Assembly: GCA_963691705.1 (NCBI GenBank)
Contig: OY829540.1
Coordinates: 7,578,001 to 7,642,000 of the forward strand
Length of the DNA: 64,000 nt
Source: Viola odorata
Lineage: Eukaryota > Streptophyta > Magnoliopsida > Malpighiales > Violaceae
Direction: 5' to 3'
Shown here: in pieces, positions 24,904-37,115 of the stretch
How the letters are laid out: each line of letters begins with the position of its first letter
Position numbering within the stretch: position 1 is the first letter of the stretch
Notes under the pieces: model-generated
What the model was told of the DNA's origin: nothing
Seen by the model: only the letters and a program-made list of their open reading frames with translations
Databases searched by the model: none
Position numbers and translations under genes: made by a program

Positions 24904-26911
24904 TATTGGGGTGTGCGAATAAAATCCCACATCGGAAAGAAAAGAGAGAAAAAAACTAAATATAAGAGGAGTTGATCCTCTTAATGGAATGAGGCCTTTT
25001 GTGAAAACCGTGCGGGCTCAGGCCCAAAGCGGACAGTATCATTCCATTAAGAGAGACTCGGTTAGTCTTTATTTCTCCAACAACTGGTAGCGGAGCCAAA
25101 GGTTCGGCTGAGCTTGAGTAATGGGCCTTGATGTGGGTGGCATGCTGTGAATCTCCTGGCCGAACTGGAAAAGTACAAGTGGTTCTCCAGGTCGAGAGGT
25201 TCGAGGGGGAGATTGGTGAGCCCAATGTGGTTGGCTCTGTGGTACTTAGTTCGAGGGGGAGATTGTTGGGGTGTGCGAACAAAGTCCCACATCGGAAAGA
25301 AAAGGGAGAGAAAGACTAAAGGTTTAAATCCAAAAAAAGCACTTGTACATGAATTGATTGACTCATTTGACACCTCTACTCAAAAAACGGTTTAAAAGGC
25401 ACCTATACTTCTTACGTATGGACGTGGCGTGCCACGTGGGCGGATAACGGAGGAACGGTGACGCCGTTCGTGGGAGGTGCCAAATGTGTCATTCGTAAGA
25501 AGTATAGGTGCCAAATTTTAGAAAAAAATATAATTAATTTTTTATTTTTTTCTTTTATTATCTAATTAATTTTTAAAAAATTAGTTTTATTATCTAATTA
25601 ATTTTAAAAATTCAGAAAATAATATAATTATTTTTAAAAATTCAGAAAATAATGTAATTAATTTATAAAAAGCAATGTAATTAATTTAAAATTTCAGAAA
25701 AAATATAATTAATTTAAAAATTCAGAAAAATAATGTAATTAATTTAAAAATTCAGAAAAATAATATAAATATTTTTTTCTTTTTTTCTTTATTATCTCTT
25801 ATTTCATTTATTTTCACTTCTTCTCCTTTTTTTCTTTTCTTCTTTCTATTTCTTTCTTTCTTTTATTTCTTCTTTTTTTCTTTCTTTCTTTCTTTCCCTA
25901 GTCAAATGTAAATAATGTAAACAGTGTAATTAATTTTATTTCATGTCCATACACAAAAAAATGAGCCACCTTTACATGGCCACTCATCTCGCCTGCCATG
26001 CTCTACTGCCCAGATCGCCAACCAAACCTAACACCGTTGCCCTCTCTTCATCATCTCTCCTATGCTGCAAAACGAAATCTTAATTTATGTTATTTTTTGA
26101 AATAATTAATAAAACTATTTTTGAGATATTTTTGAAAAGAGGAGGAGAAGTGAAAATAAAGGAAATAAGAGATAATCAAATTAAAAATTAAAAAAATAAT
26201 TATATTATTTTTCTGAATTTTTAAATTAATTACATTATTTTTTCTGAGATTATTTAATTAATTATATTTTTTCTGAATTTTTAAATTAATTACATTTTTT
26301 TAAAAAAAAATTAAATTATTTTCTGAATTTTTTAAATTAATTATATTGTTTTTCTGAGTTTATTTAATTAATTATATTTGTTTTCTGAATTTTTAAATTA
26401 ATTACATTTTTTAATAAAAAATTTAAATTATTTCCTGAATTTTTTAAATTAATTATATTTTTTCTGAATTTTTAAATTAATTATATTTTTTTCTGAATTT
26501 TTAAATTAATTAATTACGTATGACTCATTTGGCACCTATACTTCTTACGTATGACACATTTGGCACCTCTCACGAACGGCGTCACTGTTCCTCCGTTATC
26601 CGCCCACGTGGCATGCCACGTCATAAATAGTGATGACGTGGCATGCCACGTGGACAGATAACGGAGGAATGGTGACGCCGTTCGTGGGAGGTGTCAAATG
26701 TGTCATACATAAGAAGTATATGTGCCTTTTAAACCGTTTTTTGAGTAGAGGTGCCAAATGAGTCAATCAATTCATGTACAGGTGCCATTTTTGGATTTAA
26801 ACCAAAAACTAAATATAATGAGACCTTTTGTGAAAACCGTGCGGGCACAGGCCCAAAACGGACAGTATCATTCCATTAAGAGAGACTCGATTAGTTTTTA
26901 TTTCTCAAACA
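24904..26911. mobile_element. TRIM (miniature LTR retrotransposon), interrupted
   Basis: The left LTR is 24904-25082 (T-TTGGGGTGTGCG ... CCAACA). The right LTR starts at 25264 and ends at 26911 but is split by a foldback at 25321-26803. A primer-binding-site-like TGGTAGCGGAGCC follows the left LTR at 25085. The purine tract CGAGGGGGAGA precedes the right LTR. The interior is only about 180 bp, without coding. The likely target duplication is CTCGC (24899-24903) against CTCTC (26912-26916), one mismatch. The right LTR lacks about 24 bp (GAGGAGTTGATCC region) found in the left one. Small LTRs plus tiny interior define a TRIM. Confidence 0.85.
25321..26803. mobile_element. Mutator-like foldback element, copy A
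   Basis: 1483-bp element inside a TRIM LTR. The ends are GGTTTAAATCC...GCAC and its complement. The duplicated target is AAAGACTAAA (25311-25320) against AAAAACTAAA (26804-26813), 10 bp with one mismatch. The arms carry inverted TTTGGCACCT, AAACGGTTTAAAAGGCAC and GACGCCGTTCGTG, plus the palindrome GTGGCATGCCAC. The centre is AT-rich and also self-complementary (25500-25900 against 26150-26530). No coding. Long inverted ends and 9-11-bp duplications are the mark of Mutator-like elements. Confidence 0.85.
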
Positions 26912-27189
26912 CTCTCCTCCTCCAATTCTTGTGGGGTGCAAAGTTTCAGCTTTTCAAGATTGGCAGCCTCCCTTTTCCTGTGAAACTCTCCGACTAAGGA
27001 TTGGAATTCTTGAAATAGCGAATCCTCTGTTTCTTGGTGGTGGGTCGATGAAACAGAGGAAGCTGACCAAGATTTGTCACGCAATGTTAGGTCTGTTGAA
27101 GGGTCGGTTTCTTGATGTTTCTTGATTTTTTGGGGGAAATACGGACCGAAAGAAGAAAGAAAATCTTGAATGGGTGGATGCTCCATCGT

Positions 27190-29680
27190 TGATTGACTGT
27201 TAATTTGAAGAAATTATTTGATGGGTTGTGGTCAGGTTGGTAATGCAGGTGAAGGATGGATGTATATGAGTTTTTGAACTGATTAAATTAATTGATTTCT
27301 TATAAGGATTGCTGTATCTGAATCAATTTAAGAGTAGGATTTCTACTGGAGAAAGAACAAATAAGCCGCCTTTCGATGTATTGCCCTGGCATTGGGCTTA
27401 TCTTTTTTGTTTTTGAGCTTCTATTGGGTTTTCTTTATGGGCCTTAATAAATGCGGACTTGTTTTCCAGAATAAGTTGTTGGGCTCATTTACAGTGTTTT
27501 CTTAGAAAAGGCGCGTTAGCGGAAGTGCCTGATATAGAATTTTCCTAGTAGGACACGTGTAATTTATATTTGTGTAAAGTCACTAATGTGTAATAAAATT
27601 TATTAACATAATATAAAAAATAAGGGAAATTATTGCACCTCGTATAATATTTTTTTTAAATTACTATATTAATAATTATCATTACGATACTAAAAATTAA
27701 ACTTATAACTTACGTTATAAAGATAGCATTTGTTAACAGGTTGAACTATAACCTCGTGCGCTTTTTTAAAAATATGTTTACTAGAAGTTTTACTGTTTAT
27801 TTATTTTATTTTATTTTTAAGAATAATTTTTTTACTAGACTTCCATATATTCCACAAATAAAATATCGAGTCCTTCTTAGTTCTTATTCCCCTCCTTTCA
27901 TGATTCTCCACGTGTGCTAATTTCATGGCTAACAGCAAGCTGGGTTATCTAGCTGGTGAAAAACCCCCCCTTTTCCTTTGTTCTCTTTTCAATATATTCT
28001 GGGTTAAGATAAAGTGATATTGTGATATTGTAATTGTAACTAAGGAAAAAGAAAGAACACTTAACATTATTTAGTGTAAGTGATTCGACACTCTCATATT
28101 TTAAATAAGAAATATTAGTTCAATCTTCGTTTATAAAGAAATTATCCACTAAAAGTGTAAACAAAATCAGTCATAAGCTCTCTTTCTTGGCCTCTAAGCA
28201 TTTCCAATTTTCAATCCCTTAGATAAGCGGAAGAAAGAAATTCCACATGAGGTGTAGTTGGAAAGGTAAGCATCGGAACCTTATGGTCTTTTTGTCCTTT
28301 GAGTTTTTTTTGGATTCCTTCCCACCCTTCAGCATGTGCAACCTTTTCGACACCACATCCCCTCTCTCTCTATTTCTTTATTAATTACTAATTGCCCTAC
28401 GACTAGCATGATTATTGGCGCATAATATATAGTTAGTTAAGGAGAAATTGATTAATATAATCGCAAAACAATTACACTCTTGTTCATCTGAACCATTTAG
28501 GTATTTTATGATAATTATATTCAATACTAGTAACGCTGATTAATAATATAGGTAGCATACGTGAAGAGAAAAAAAATCGGGTGACAAAATTATCCAATTA
28601 ATTAAGAATATATATATAGTTGGATGATAGAAATTAATTTCTTTTACTGTATAAATTATACATTGCATAATCTAATTGATCTACTAGCTAGATGAATAAA
28701 ACAACAACATGAATTGTTGTTATCCAACCAATTTCAACGTTGTCGGTTGAATAATTCTTTTATTTTCTAACGTTGTCGTAGCTAATTATTTCAAGAAACT
28801 TCCATTGAATTATTACTAAGATGTACGATCATACGATGGTTCTTATGACAAATTTCCAAACTTTTGTTTTGTCGACATCAATTAATATAAATGGAAAGAA
28901 GAATGGGGTTGTTTGAGCTTCTTAGCTGTTTCCATGAAGCTCTTAATTACTATTATAATATGGGTATTGTTTCCGATCACTCTAAATTAAATAACGCATC
29001 ACTAATTAATCATTAAATTTATTAAATGATATAAATTTTATAATTATCTATTTAACGGCATCACAATTCAAATAATAATATTATAAATCACTGTAGAATT
29101 TCCTTATAACACGGAGCTTCTAAAAAGAAAATAAAAAAGATAGCGATTTCTCCATGTGACATCTGTCTTTATGGGCTTCGATGGAAATGGTGAAATGTAC
29201 ATATGATTTTCTAATGTGTTGACGCAAGTCCGATTGCCGACCTGAAGCCAATTCCAAGAGGTTTCTTTTTTAGCGTAAAAGTCTACCGTCGATGTCGTAC
29301 GCTTTTTGGTTCATCTTGCTGGATTTCAAAGTCAAACTTAAAAAGTTTCCGAACGTAAAAAGGAAAAGTCTTCAAGTCTTAAGAATTATTACCTCTGGTG
29401 GTGCGGATATAAGGTAATAGAGAAAAATTCCATCTTGTGCCCTAAACATCCATATAAACCGCTTCTTTGTTCAAGTATAGTATATAAGGTCTGATCAATG
29501 GTTCAAAATTCAAATCATAGAAAAAAATATTTCTCAATTATTATTAGGAGGAAGCATTCATTAATCATTATCTGCCTTGCCAGTTGCCAACCAGAAATCG
29601 CCTCAAACCGTCATTATTATTAGCAACGAAATGGGTCCATGTACCCTTTTCTTTCTTCCCTCAACTTAAAATTTTATGGC
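27190..29680. other. Spacer, no gene seen
   Basis: AT-rich. The first few hundred bases are probably the promoter of the split coiled-coil gene. No other supported feature. Confidence 0.45.
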
Positions 29681-29692
29681 AAATTACTATTA

Positions 29693-30934
29693 GTGGCTGT
29701 TTGGGGTTTGGGGTTGGGTATCCAACCCAATATTTGCCAACCCAAAATGAAATTTTGGTGTTTGTTAAACACCATTCCCGAAATGAAAAAGTGGGTTTTT
29801 GGGTGGGGAAATGAGAAAAGTAGGGGGTGAGGGAATGGAGCAAAATGCTCCATTCCGGAAATGAAACTCCATTTGGTATTCTCTCTCCTTTTTTTTTTCT
29901 TTTTCATTTCATTTTAATTTTTTTACGTTATATAACCAACAAAATAAATTAAAAACTACCCCAATAAAATCTCTATTTCAAGATAAGTAATTCTAGATCC
30001 ATTTTTCCTATTTTTATTAATTTTTTGAAAAATGGGTTTAAGTTGCCAATGTGATTCACGCTAGACACTTTTTCCTTGGCGTGATCACGCCAAGCCCTTA
30101 GCGTGATCACGCCAAGCCTTAGCGCGATCACGCCAAGGATTTTTCTCTCCTCCAACAAAATTGTAAAAAATCTAAAAAAAATATAAAAATTCACGAAAAA
30201 ATGTAATTAACCTAAAAATCAAGAAACATTGTAAAAAATTCCAAGAATTCACAAAAAAATTGATTTAATTATGGACAGAAGGGGTTTTTTGCCCGAAAAC
30301 AATAGTCTAGGGGGGTGAATTTCAAAAAATGAAGTTCAGGGGAGGTTTTTGATTTTCAACGATAGTTCAGGGGTGGTAAAAACTATTTCCCCTCTATAAA
30401 ATCGTGATTTCTTTCTTCTTCTTCACTTTTTTCAGAAATTTCTCTCTCCTCCAACCCGACCCTTTCACCTCCAAAATCGATTTTCTTCTTCGAATCTCCC
30501 CCAAATCTTCTCCGAATCCTCTCAAATTTTGACCACACCTTCCCTACATCCATTCCAACAAAACCCATCAATTTATTTCGACATCCATCCGTAAAATCAC
30601 TCTCAATTTATTTCGGCACAATGTCTTATATATAGATCAATTTTATTAGATGTTAGATTATAAATAAATTGATTACAAATATATATAAAGATAAAAAAAT
30701 AAAAAAAATTCAAACACTTAAAATGAATTATGCCCTTTATGGTCATTTTACATCCAAATCATAGTTTTGGAAAACTGGACTACCAAACAGCACCCTCCAT
30801 TTCCCAGATATCGTTTTCCCACTGAATTTTTACAATTTTACCAAACAGCACCCTCCATTTCCCAGACGTTGTTTTCCCACTGAACATTTCCTCACTGACC
30901 ATTTCCCCACTAAACTGAACTGCCAAACAGAGCC
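29693..30934. mobile_element. PIF/Harbinger-like non-autonomous element
   Basis: 1242 bp flanked by TTA (29690-29692 and 30935-30937). The ends are GTGGCTGTTTGG and CCAAACAGAGCC, inverted and matching at 9 of 12 positions. The interior lacks a transposase. At 30074-30137 it holds three GCG-GATCACGCCAAG palindromic words. At 30780-30890 it has a tandem repeat of about 57 bp (CCAAACAGCACCCTCC...CCCACTGAA). TTA targets and GG-C-TGTTTGG ends fit the PIF/Harbinger (Tourist) group. Confidence 0.65.
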
Positions 30935-30939
30935 TTAAG

Positions 30940-32124
30940 CACATTGCTTCGCTTGTCTCAGCAGAGGACGACCCGCACGCACCTCCCCGTCGTGCACATT
31001 ATTAGCGGTCTACTGGTAGAAAAATACCCGTACAAATTCGAGTTTGAATTCTACTTCTTTTATAAAAAAATTGTAATTCATAATAACCTTTTATTATTGG
31101 TTAAAAAAATCAATAAAATTTTGAATTTAAATCTCACTCTTATAAAAATAAATAAAAAAATAATTAGCATGGATAATTTAATGAGATATAATTCTTCTCC
31201 ATGTGCAACCAAAAAACTACTAGTATGGGAAGAACGGTTCAATATTTACACGACACAATCTGCTAAGAGGAAAGAAAATCGCACCTGAGCATACTCCACG
31301 TGGCAAATAACTACAAGTACGCCTGAAAAAAAAAAGTTATATACTTGACTTTCCATTTTAGTTTGTTCATAAAAATCGTTCATTAATTTTAATTTAGTAA
31401 GATGAATAATTGTGAGATTCGAATTCCCCAAAATTTGAAAAGGAAAGGAAAACTCAAAAAGGTGGTAATTTAATTTTAGCAAAAAATTTCGAGGGGAAAT
31501 TAAGATACGACACGGAGGTTTACCCACTAGCCCAGTCAAGAGACGCGTGGGACTTAGCCCAACATCCTTAAAAGCATAAACCAGTAATACCAAAAATACA
31601 CAATTCCCATATTACCCTCATCATTCCACTCAACGACTAATTAATGGACAAGGCCTACATGGGCAGTTCAGTCAAAATGATGAATAATTAAGAGTTCTTT
31701 TTATAATACAAGTCAAGTACCACAACACAATCGGCTCTCTCCGGAAGGGAAAAAAACTTTTTGTTATCAAATCAATCAATAATCGTTATAAGGGAGAGGG
31801 ACTCTCTCTTTTCTTTACAACTGCCAACGTTTTACAGGGAGTGTCTGTTCATAGTCTTCCTCCTTTCATATTCATCAAAACAGAGTTTGTCGTTTTTAGT
31901 CCTGGAGATTGGATACTTGGTTTGAGGCCAAATTTGCGGCAAAGGAGGGGGAGATCGTGGGGTAAAGGTGGAGGCTTTTGTGCTGTTTTGCTGCTGATTC
32001 GCGCTAATAGAATTGAAAAGGGTCCTGGGCATTTTTTATTTTTTGTGGGATTGAGGTTTCTGATTTGTTTTATTGAAGAGATTGTTGGGTTTTGATTGAA
32101 GAGGAGTGAGAAACCAAAAAAAAA
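30940..32124. other. Upstream region of the GT17 gene
   Basis: AT-rich spacer, then the probable promoter and leader of the glycosyltransferase gene (about 31.75-32.12 kb, with CTCTCTC-rich leader text). No other gene supported. Confidence 0.45.
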
Positions 32125-33857
32125 ATGTGGTGGATGATGGGTGAGAATGGGGGGCATTATTGCTCTAAGAAGACAGACGATATATGTGGGGATCTTTGTG
32201 GCCAGGTATGCATTTTTCTCTTCTCCTTTCGTAATTTTTTTTTCCGCCTCCTTTGTAATCATAACGTGTGTTTAGATGCGATATCGATTTGTTTGTTAGG
32301 GATTTTGTTTTTTATACTTAAATTGATTCTGTTCAATGTTGGTTTTGCATATTTGGTGTGTTCGATTGGGGAGGTTTGAGTCTCAATATTGATTGTGGTG
32401 GGTTTGATCTGACCGGTTTGTATGTTGCGTATTCGGAAGAGGGACAATTGAGTTTCTGGTGATTAGAAAGATAGAAAATCAGTTTAGAGGGATTTTTAGT
32501 TCTAATCAGGTGGACTGTGCGAGAATAATGTTCATATAAATCCAGAATCCTTGTATGCGGTTAACTTGTTTGGGGTGATGTTTTGAATCTTAAATTTGAT
32601 TTGTAGAGAAGAAAGCAGATACTGCTTGAATCTACCATCTGATGCTTATTTATACTTTTTGCACAGTTGTCTTGTGAACATATTGCATTGGTTCTTCCAA
32701 CTACCAAAATTTTATTCAGGAACTGTTTTTGAGTCTTAAGCAAACTTTCTAATGCGCAGGATTCAAACCGGGCTGTGAGCATGTCTAGAATCCGATGTAT
32801 TCTCCGTGGTGTGGATTTGAAGACTTTTTTGTTTCTGTGTATACTTCTGCCAACGTGCTTCTATGGTATTTATGTGCACGGGCAGAAGATATCCTACTTC
32901 CTGCGGCCACTATGGGAATCACCACCTAAACGTTTCAATGAGATGCCACATTATTATCATGAGAATGTAACAATGAAGAACCTCTGCAAACTCCATGGTT
33001 GGGGGATTCGAGAGTTCCCAAGACGTGTTTATGATGCAGTGTTGTTCAGTAATGAGCTGGATATCCTTACTATACGGTGGAAAGAATTGTACCCTTATGT
33101 AACACAATTCATTCTCCTTGAGTCTAATTCAACGTTTACTGGCGCTCAAAAGCGTCTCTATTTTGCCAGCAACAGAGAGAAGTTCAAGTTTGTTGAGGAG
33201 AGATTGACTTATGGAACTATTGGGGGAAGGTTTAGGAAAGGAGAGAACCCATTTATAGAGGAAGCTTATCAGCGAGTTGCACTGGATCAGCTTATCAGAT
33301 TAGCAGGGATTTCTGATGATGACTTGCTTATAATGTCAGATGTTGATGAGATTCCTAGCCGGCATACTATTAATCTCTTGAGGTGGTGTGATGACATACC
33401 TCCAATCCTTCACCTACGGCTGAAGAATTATCTCTACTCGTTCGAGTTTCTTGTGGATGATGGCAGCTGGAGAGCTTCAGTCCACAGGTATGAGACTGGT
33501 AAGACACGGTATGCACATTATCGCCAGGCAGATACCATTTTGGCCGATGCAGGATGGCACTGTAGCTTTTGCTTTCGCCGTGTAAGCGAATTTATATTCA
33601 AGATGAGAGCTTATAGCCATTACGATAGAGTCAGGTTCAAACGTTTCTTGAACCCTGATAGAATTCAGAGAGTAATATGCAAGGGGGCTGATCTTTTCGA
33701 TATGATCCCTGAGGAGTACACATTCAAGGCGATTATTGGGAAAATGGGACCTATTCCTCATTCTTACTCAGCTGTTCATCTTCCGTCATATCTTTTGGAG
33801 AATGCTGACAAGTATAAATTTCTTCTACCCGGCAACTGCTTGAGAGAGAGTGAGTGA
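32125..33857 (+). CDS. GT17-family N-acetylglucosaminyltransferase-like protein
   Basis: Two exons, 32125-32205 and 32760-33857, joined CCAG|GTATGC to GCGCAG|GATTC, encode 392 residues. The family is annotated as beta-1,4-mannosyl-glycoprotein beta-1,4-N-acetylglucosaminyltransferase (GT17), a Golgi enzyme. Plants are not known to make bisected N-glycans, so the true acceptor is uncertain. Residues 1-46 are cytosolic ([16 protein letters not shown] is typical of plant members). One membrane segment spans about 47-66, and the lumenal catalytic domain follows. It includes [12 protein letters not shown] with a DxD metal site (Asp221/Asp223) and [16 protein letters not shown]. The length and both ends match the family. 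The exon-2 frame alone would lack the conserved N-terminus, which supports the two-exon model. Confidence 0.92.
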
Positions 33858-34780
33858 TTTTCTTGAATAACTACTTTCTCAGTCTATTTCTGGAAAGATT
33901 TTGTGGAGATGCAGCTTGTGTGACACTGATACAACCGAAACATTTGACGATTGTGAGCATGACACTGATACAACCATGCATGCAAAAAAGATCAATTCAG
34001 AAACGATGCGGAGATGAGGGCGAATTCTTGGATTTTCCGGAGATTTATGTACATAGCTTCTCCTTGTTTCTGGATTTGTTTTTTTTTATCCATGGCAGAG
34101 GATGAAACCTGGTGAGGAGCTTGTTGTGATGGCAAACTATCAGGTTGCTTGTGTACTTTCTTAGTGTTGATATTAACTTGAAATACTCTGATGGTGTAGT
34201 TTGAGAATTCCAGTGATTTCCCATTTCAAGGAAGTTTTGTTCTTAGACGAATTCATTTTCTTCATGTATATTAACTTGATTCACAATCTCTTTATTCCAG
34301 TTCGAGCACCGTCATGGTTATCTCCAGGATCTATAGTTGCATTTTAGACCATAATTAACCAATTGGTAATGATGGTTAGATATTTGCATTCCTGCTTAGG
34401 TTTCTGTTTTTTATTTCATTTTCTCACATGCGAGTCAGAGGTGGACATATAATCGTTAAGCTGTAATGATGTTCCTCAGACCGAAACTACAGAATAAAGT
34501 TTTGTCGTTGAGTGTGGACCATTCTTAATAATGTCTTTTTGATAATCCAGATCCTTTTTAAACGAGAATAATCCATAGTAAAGCCGCCTGATGTTATTGA
34601 AGATATTATTAGTAGTAACGCACGTTGTTGCCTCTCTGGCAATGGGGCTGGCAACGGATACTACCAAATCATATTCTTTTGTTCCAACCTTAAGCTTCCA
34701 CCGATTTAATTATTCTGCTGGATGTCTGGCGCCTTGGCCCGCCTACCCATCTGCTTAATTTATTTCAATCAATTTATTCA
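33858..34780. other. 3' UTR and spacer after the GT17 gene
   Basis: Probably contains the glycosyltransferase 3' UTR up to about 34.3 kb. Short open frames only. Confidence 0.45.
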
Positions 34781-34782
34781 TC

Positions 34783-34869
34783 CAACCTGGCGAATTGAAA
34801 CATCTTAGTAACCAGAGGAAAAGAAAGCAAAAGCGATTCCCGTAGTATCGGTGAGCGAAATGGGAGCAG
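34783..34869 (+). other. Chloroplast 23S rRNA fragment (NUPT)
   Basis: 87 bp reading CAACCTGGCGAATTGAAACA ... GAAAGCAAAAGCGATTCCCG ... GAGCGAAATGGGAGCAG. From memory this is plastid 23S rRNA near its 5' region, with about four or five substitutions, including TAGTATCGGTGAG for TAGTAGCGGCGAG. It is nuclear-inserted plastid DNA and not a functional rRNA gene. A mitochondrial origin of the plastid-like sequence cannot be excluded. Confidence 0.8.
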
Positions 34870-36330
34870 TTCATTTTCAAAATTACAGTGGAAAATAAAA
34901 CAGCGCATTCTATTCAATATCTGTATGGGGTATGAAAACTATTCAATGATAAAATTAGCTTAATTATACTTTCTAAAATAAAAAGGGATAAATCACGAGT
35001 TTAAATTTAGTGACGCAACAAAAAAAACACCTTAAGAGAATAAATTATTTGTGCTCATAAATGAGGTAAGTATTATTTGCTAAAAATATTTTATCTTTTA
35101 GAAAACAATTCGGAGCGAACAATATTAGTTTAAAGTTTGTCAGCGAACCCATATTGATCGTGGGAGCTTTAGGTTTGAGCCCATTTCTGTATTTCCTCTG
35201 TGTTCCATTTTTCTCAAAATTAGGCCCAATGATAAACATCTTTCAGCCCACCTTATTTTAATGAGGTGAAGAAGAAGAAGAGAAAGGAGGGAAATATGGT
35301 TGTTCCAGTGGAGGTAATGGGGATTTGCATTTGCAGGGTAGTCAGTGGAACCGGACTGAAATTGACGGAGTTTTTTGCCCAATTTGTTTAGATGCCTGGA
35401 AAAATGAAGGAAACCATAAAATCTGGTAATCATCGAATCAAATGACATTAAATTGTAATCTCCTGTTGCATCCGCTGTCTAAATTTCACAAATTGGTCTA
35501 TCGTCTGAATTTCACCAAATGACTGTTGATTTTGCATTGATGACTGGTTCTTTTTGCAGTTGTCTTCCTTGTGGTCATGTGTTTGGCTTTCCGTTGATGA
35601 CTGGTTCTTTTTGCAGTGGCCTTGTGTGTTTGGCTTCTCTTGCAACAACGAATGGTTAGTCAGGCGCGGGCGCTCCGCAAAGGTAGTGACTTTTGTTTAG
35701 TTTTGTTGTCATGCCCAAGAATGCATTAGGAAATTCGCATTGAAGGGTGTCAGGAAACTAAGAATGTTGAAACATTCAAATGAATTAGATTCACCACTGA
35801 CCACTTTGCGACTTTTCATGTCCAGAATTGCAGACGCACCTTAAACGTGCCTTATCTCGAATCGATATCATTTTAGTTAGGCATGCTTTAGATAGAGCGA
35901 TATGAAGTATGAAACAAAACAAAAAAAAAATAATAATGGCAAATTTGACAACGTTTTTGGCAGAAAAGTCTCCTAAAGTTTTTGCAAAAAACACTTTCTT
36001 GCGTGGAGTTGTGTGTGCCCACTCTCATAGACATGGGCATCTGCACCTGGAAATAATCTCGTACTTTATAAGGAGTATGATATTGGAGAGGAATAAACTT
36101 TTCCATGCTTTTCAGATTTTTACTAGATTTTTATCTTATGTTTTTGGATGTGCTCCAACAATATCTCATCTGGGTACTCATTAACAATATTGGTATTTTG
36201 GTTTGTAGATTCTTTAGAACGTCAAAATTGAAAAAAGAAAAGAAAAGCAATAGAAAATTATGCTTAATAACCCACCAAAAGGAAAAAGCATCTGATCCAT
36301 TCTTATCATCTACGGACAATGATAACTAAA
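34870..36330. other. Spacer, no gene seen
   Basis: Short open frames on both strands without motifs. 35.5-35.65 kb contains a short direct repeat (TTGATGACTGGTTCTTTTTG twice). Confidence 0.4.
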
Positions 36331-36338
36331 AATTGGAC

Positions 36339-36345
36339 TATAAAA
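36339..36345 (+). promoter_or_regulatory. TATA box of the small 36.4-kb gene
   Basis: TATAAAA about 78 bp upstream of the ATG at 36417, a normal plant spacing for a leader of about 45 nt. Confidence 0.45.
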
Positions 36346-36416
36346 GATGCAGTAAATGACACAAATGATATTCATCGATCAATCGCAGCAGAACAAAAGC
36401 AAAAACAAGAACAAGA

Positions 36417-36668
36417 ATGTCATACAAACCACACCATCACAGCTTGGATGAGCCAAATTTGTTCCTCTACTCAATTTTCAGCCATGATTACGAGTACGTT
36501 GTTGGGTCGCCGAAGAGGCAAACTAGAGTTGAAGTTGTAGAGTATGGAAGAGCACCCACTTCAAACTTCAATCACCAGGTTCCTGATAAGAATGTGGATG
36601 CAATTGCTGAGAAATTCATCAAAATGGAGCATCAGAAGTTTGAATTAAGCAAGTTTGCGTCCTTCTAA
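36417..36668 (+). CDS. Small plant protein of unknown function
   Basis: Encodes 83 residues, beginning MSYKPHHHSLDEPNLFLYS and ending with KNVDAIAEKFIKMEHQKFEL then SKFASF. I do not recognise it with certainty. The C-terminal VDAIAEKFIK helix loosely resembles the short tail motif of plant DUF761-type proteins. It has no signal peptide or membrane helix. A TATA box lies 78 bp upstream. Its position between the GT17 and RING genes is where Arabidopsis chromosome 1 has several small unknown genes, which favours a real gene. Confidence 0.55.
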   Translation: MSYKPHHHSLDEPNLFLYSIFSHDYEYVVGSPKRQTRVEVVEYGRAPTSNFNHQVPDKNVDAIAEKFIKMEHQKFELSKFASF

Positions 36669-37113
36669 TCTTATGTATGCAAACTAGCTACCATCATCTT
36701 ATTATTATATAATTGCTGTTTCTGCTTCTTTATTGTGTTATTAAAATTATTAAAATAAACCCAATATTTACGATTGGGGAATGAAATAAATAAGATGTAT
36801 ATATAAATTATACACGATTATTGATATTTACTTGCTTTTTTTTTTCTTTTTTCTTTTTTTTTTCTCAAGTGCAGAATTTATCATGCGTGGGCTTAAAGCC
36901 CACTAGGCTCTGGGCAAGCCAAATTTCACGATAGCCAAATTTCTTGCCATCGCATTCTTACTTCTCATATGGTTTGGTGATCTAATGGATTGTTAAGTTG
37001 ATAAAATCTATAATGTTTACTTTTATTCTTTAATTTAATTTTTTTCATAAATAAATGGAAATTTCTGTTATTTTCTAATTTATTATTATTTTTAATAAAT
37101 GGGTACAAATATC
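36669..37113. other. 3' flank of the small gene
   Basis: T-rich spacer, probable 3' UTR, nothing else recognised. Confidence 0.4.
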
Positions 37114-37115
37114 TA

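Larger units (their letters stand above)
24784..27186 (-). pseudogene. Small coiled-coil protein gene split by a TRIM
   Basis: The ATG at 27186 opens a frame of about 91 codons (MEHPPIQDFLSSFGPYF... QELEEE) that stops inside an inserted TRIM. On the other side of the TRIM (24903 downwards) the same frame continues RRQEISTQLQLYGERSREW and stops at 24786-24784. Skipping the element and one 5-bp target copy keeps the frame, giving about 129 residues. The C-terminal half is rich in Glu, Gln, Arg and Leu and is probably a coiled coil. I do not recognise the family. As it stands the protein is truncated after 93 residues, unless the TRIM region is spliced out. Confidence 0.55.

Noticed and set aside
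34783..34869. Functional rRNA gene
   Set aside because: Only 87 bp of 23S-like sequence, with substitutions at conserved positions.
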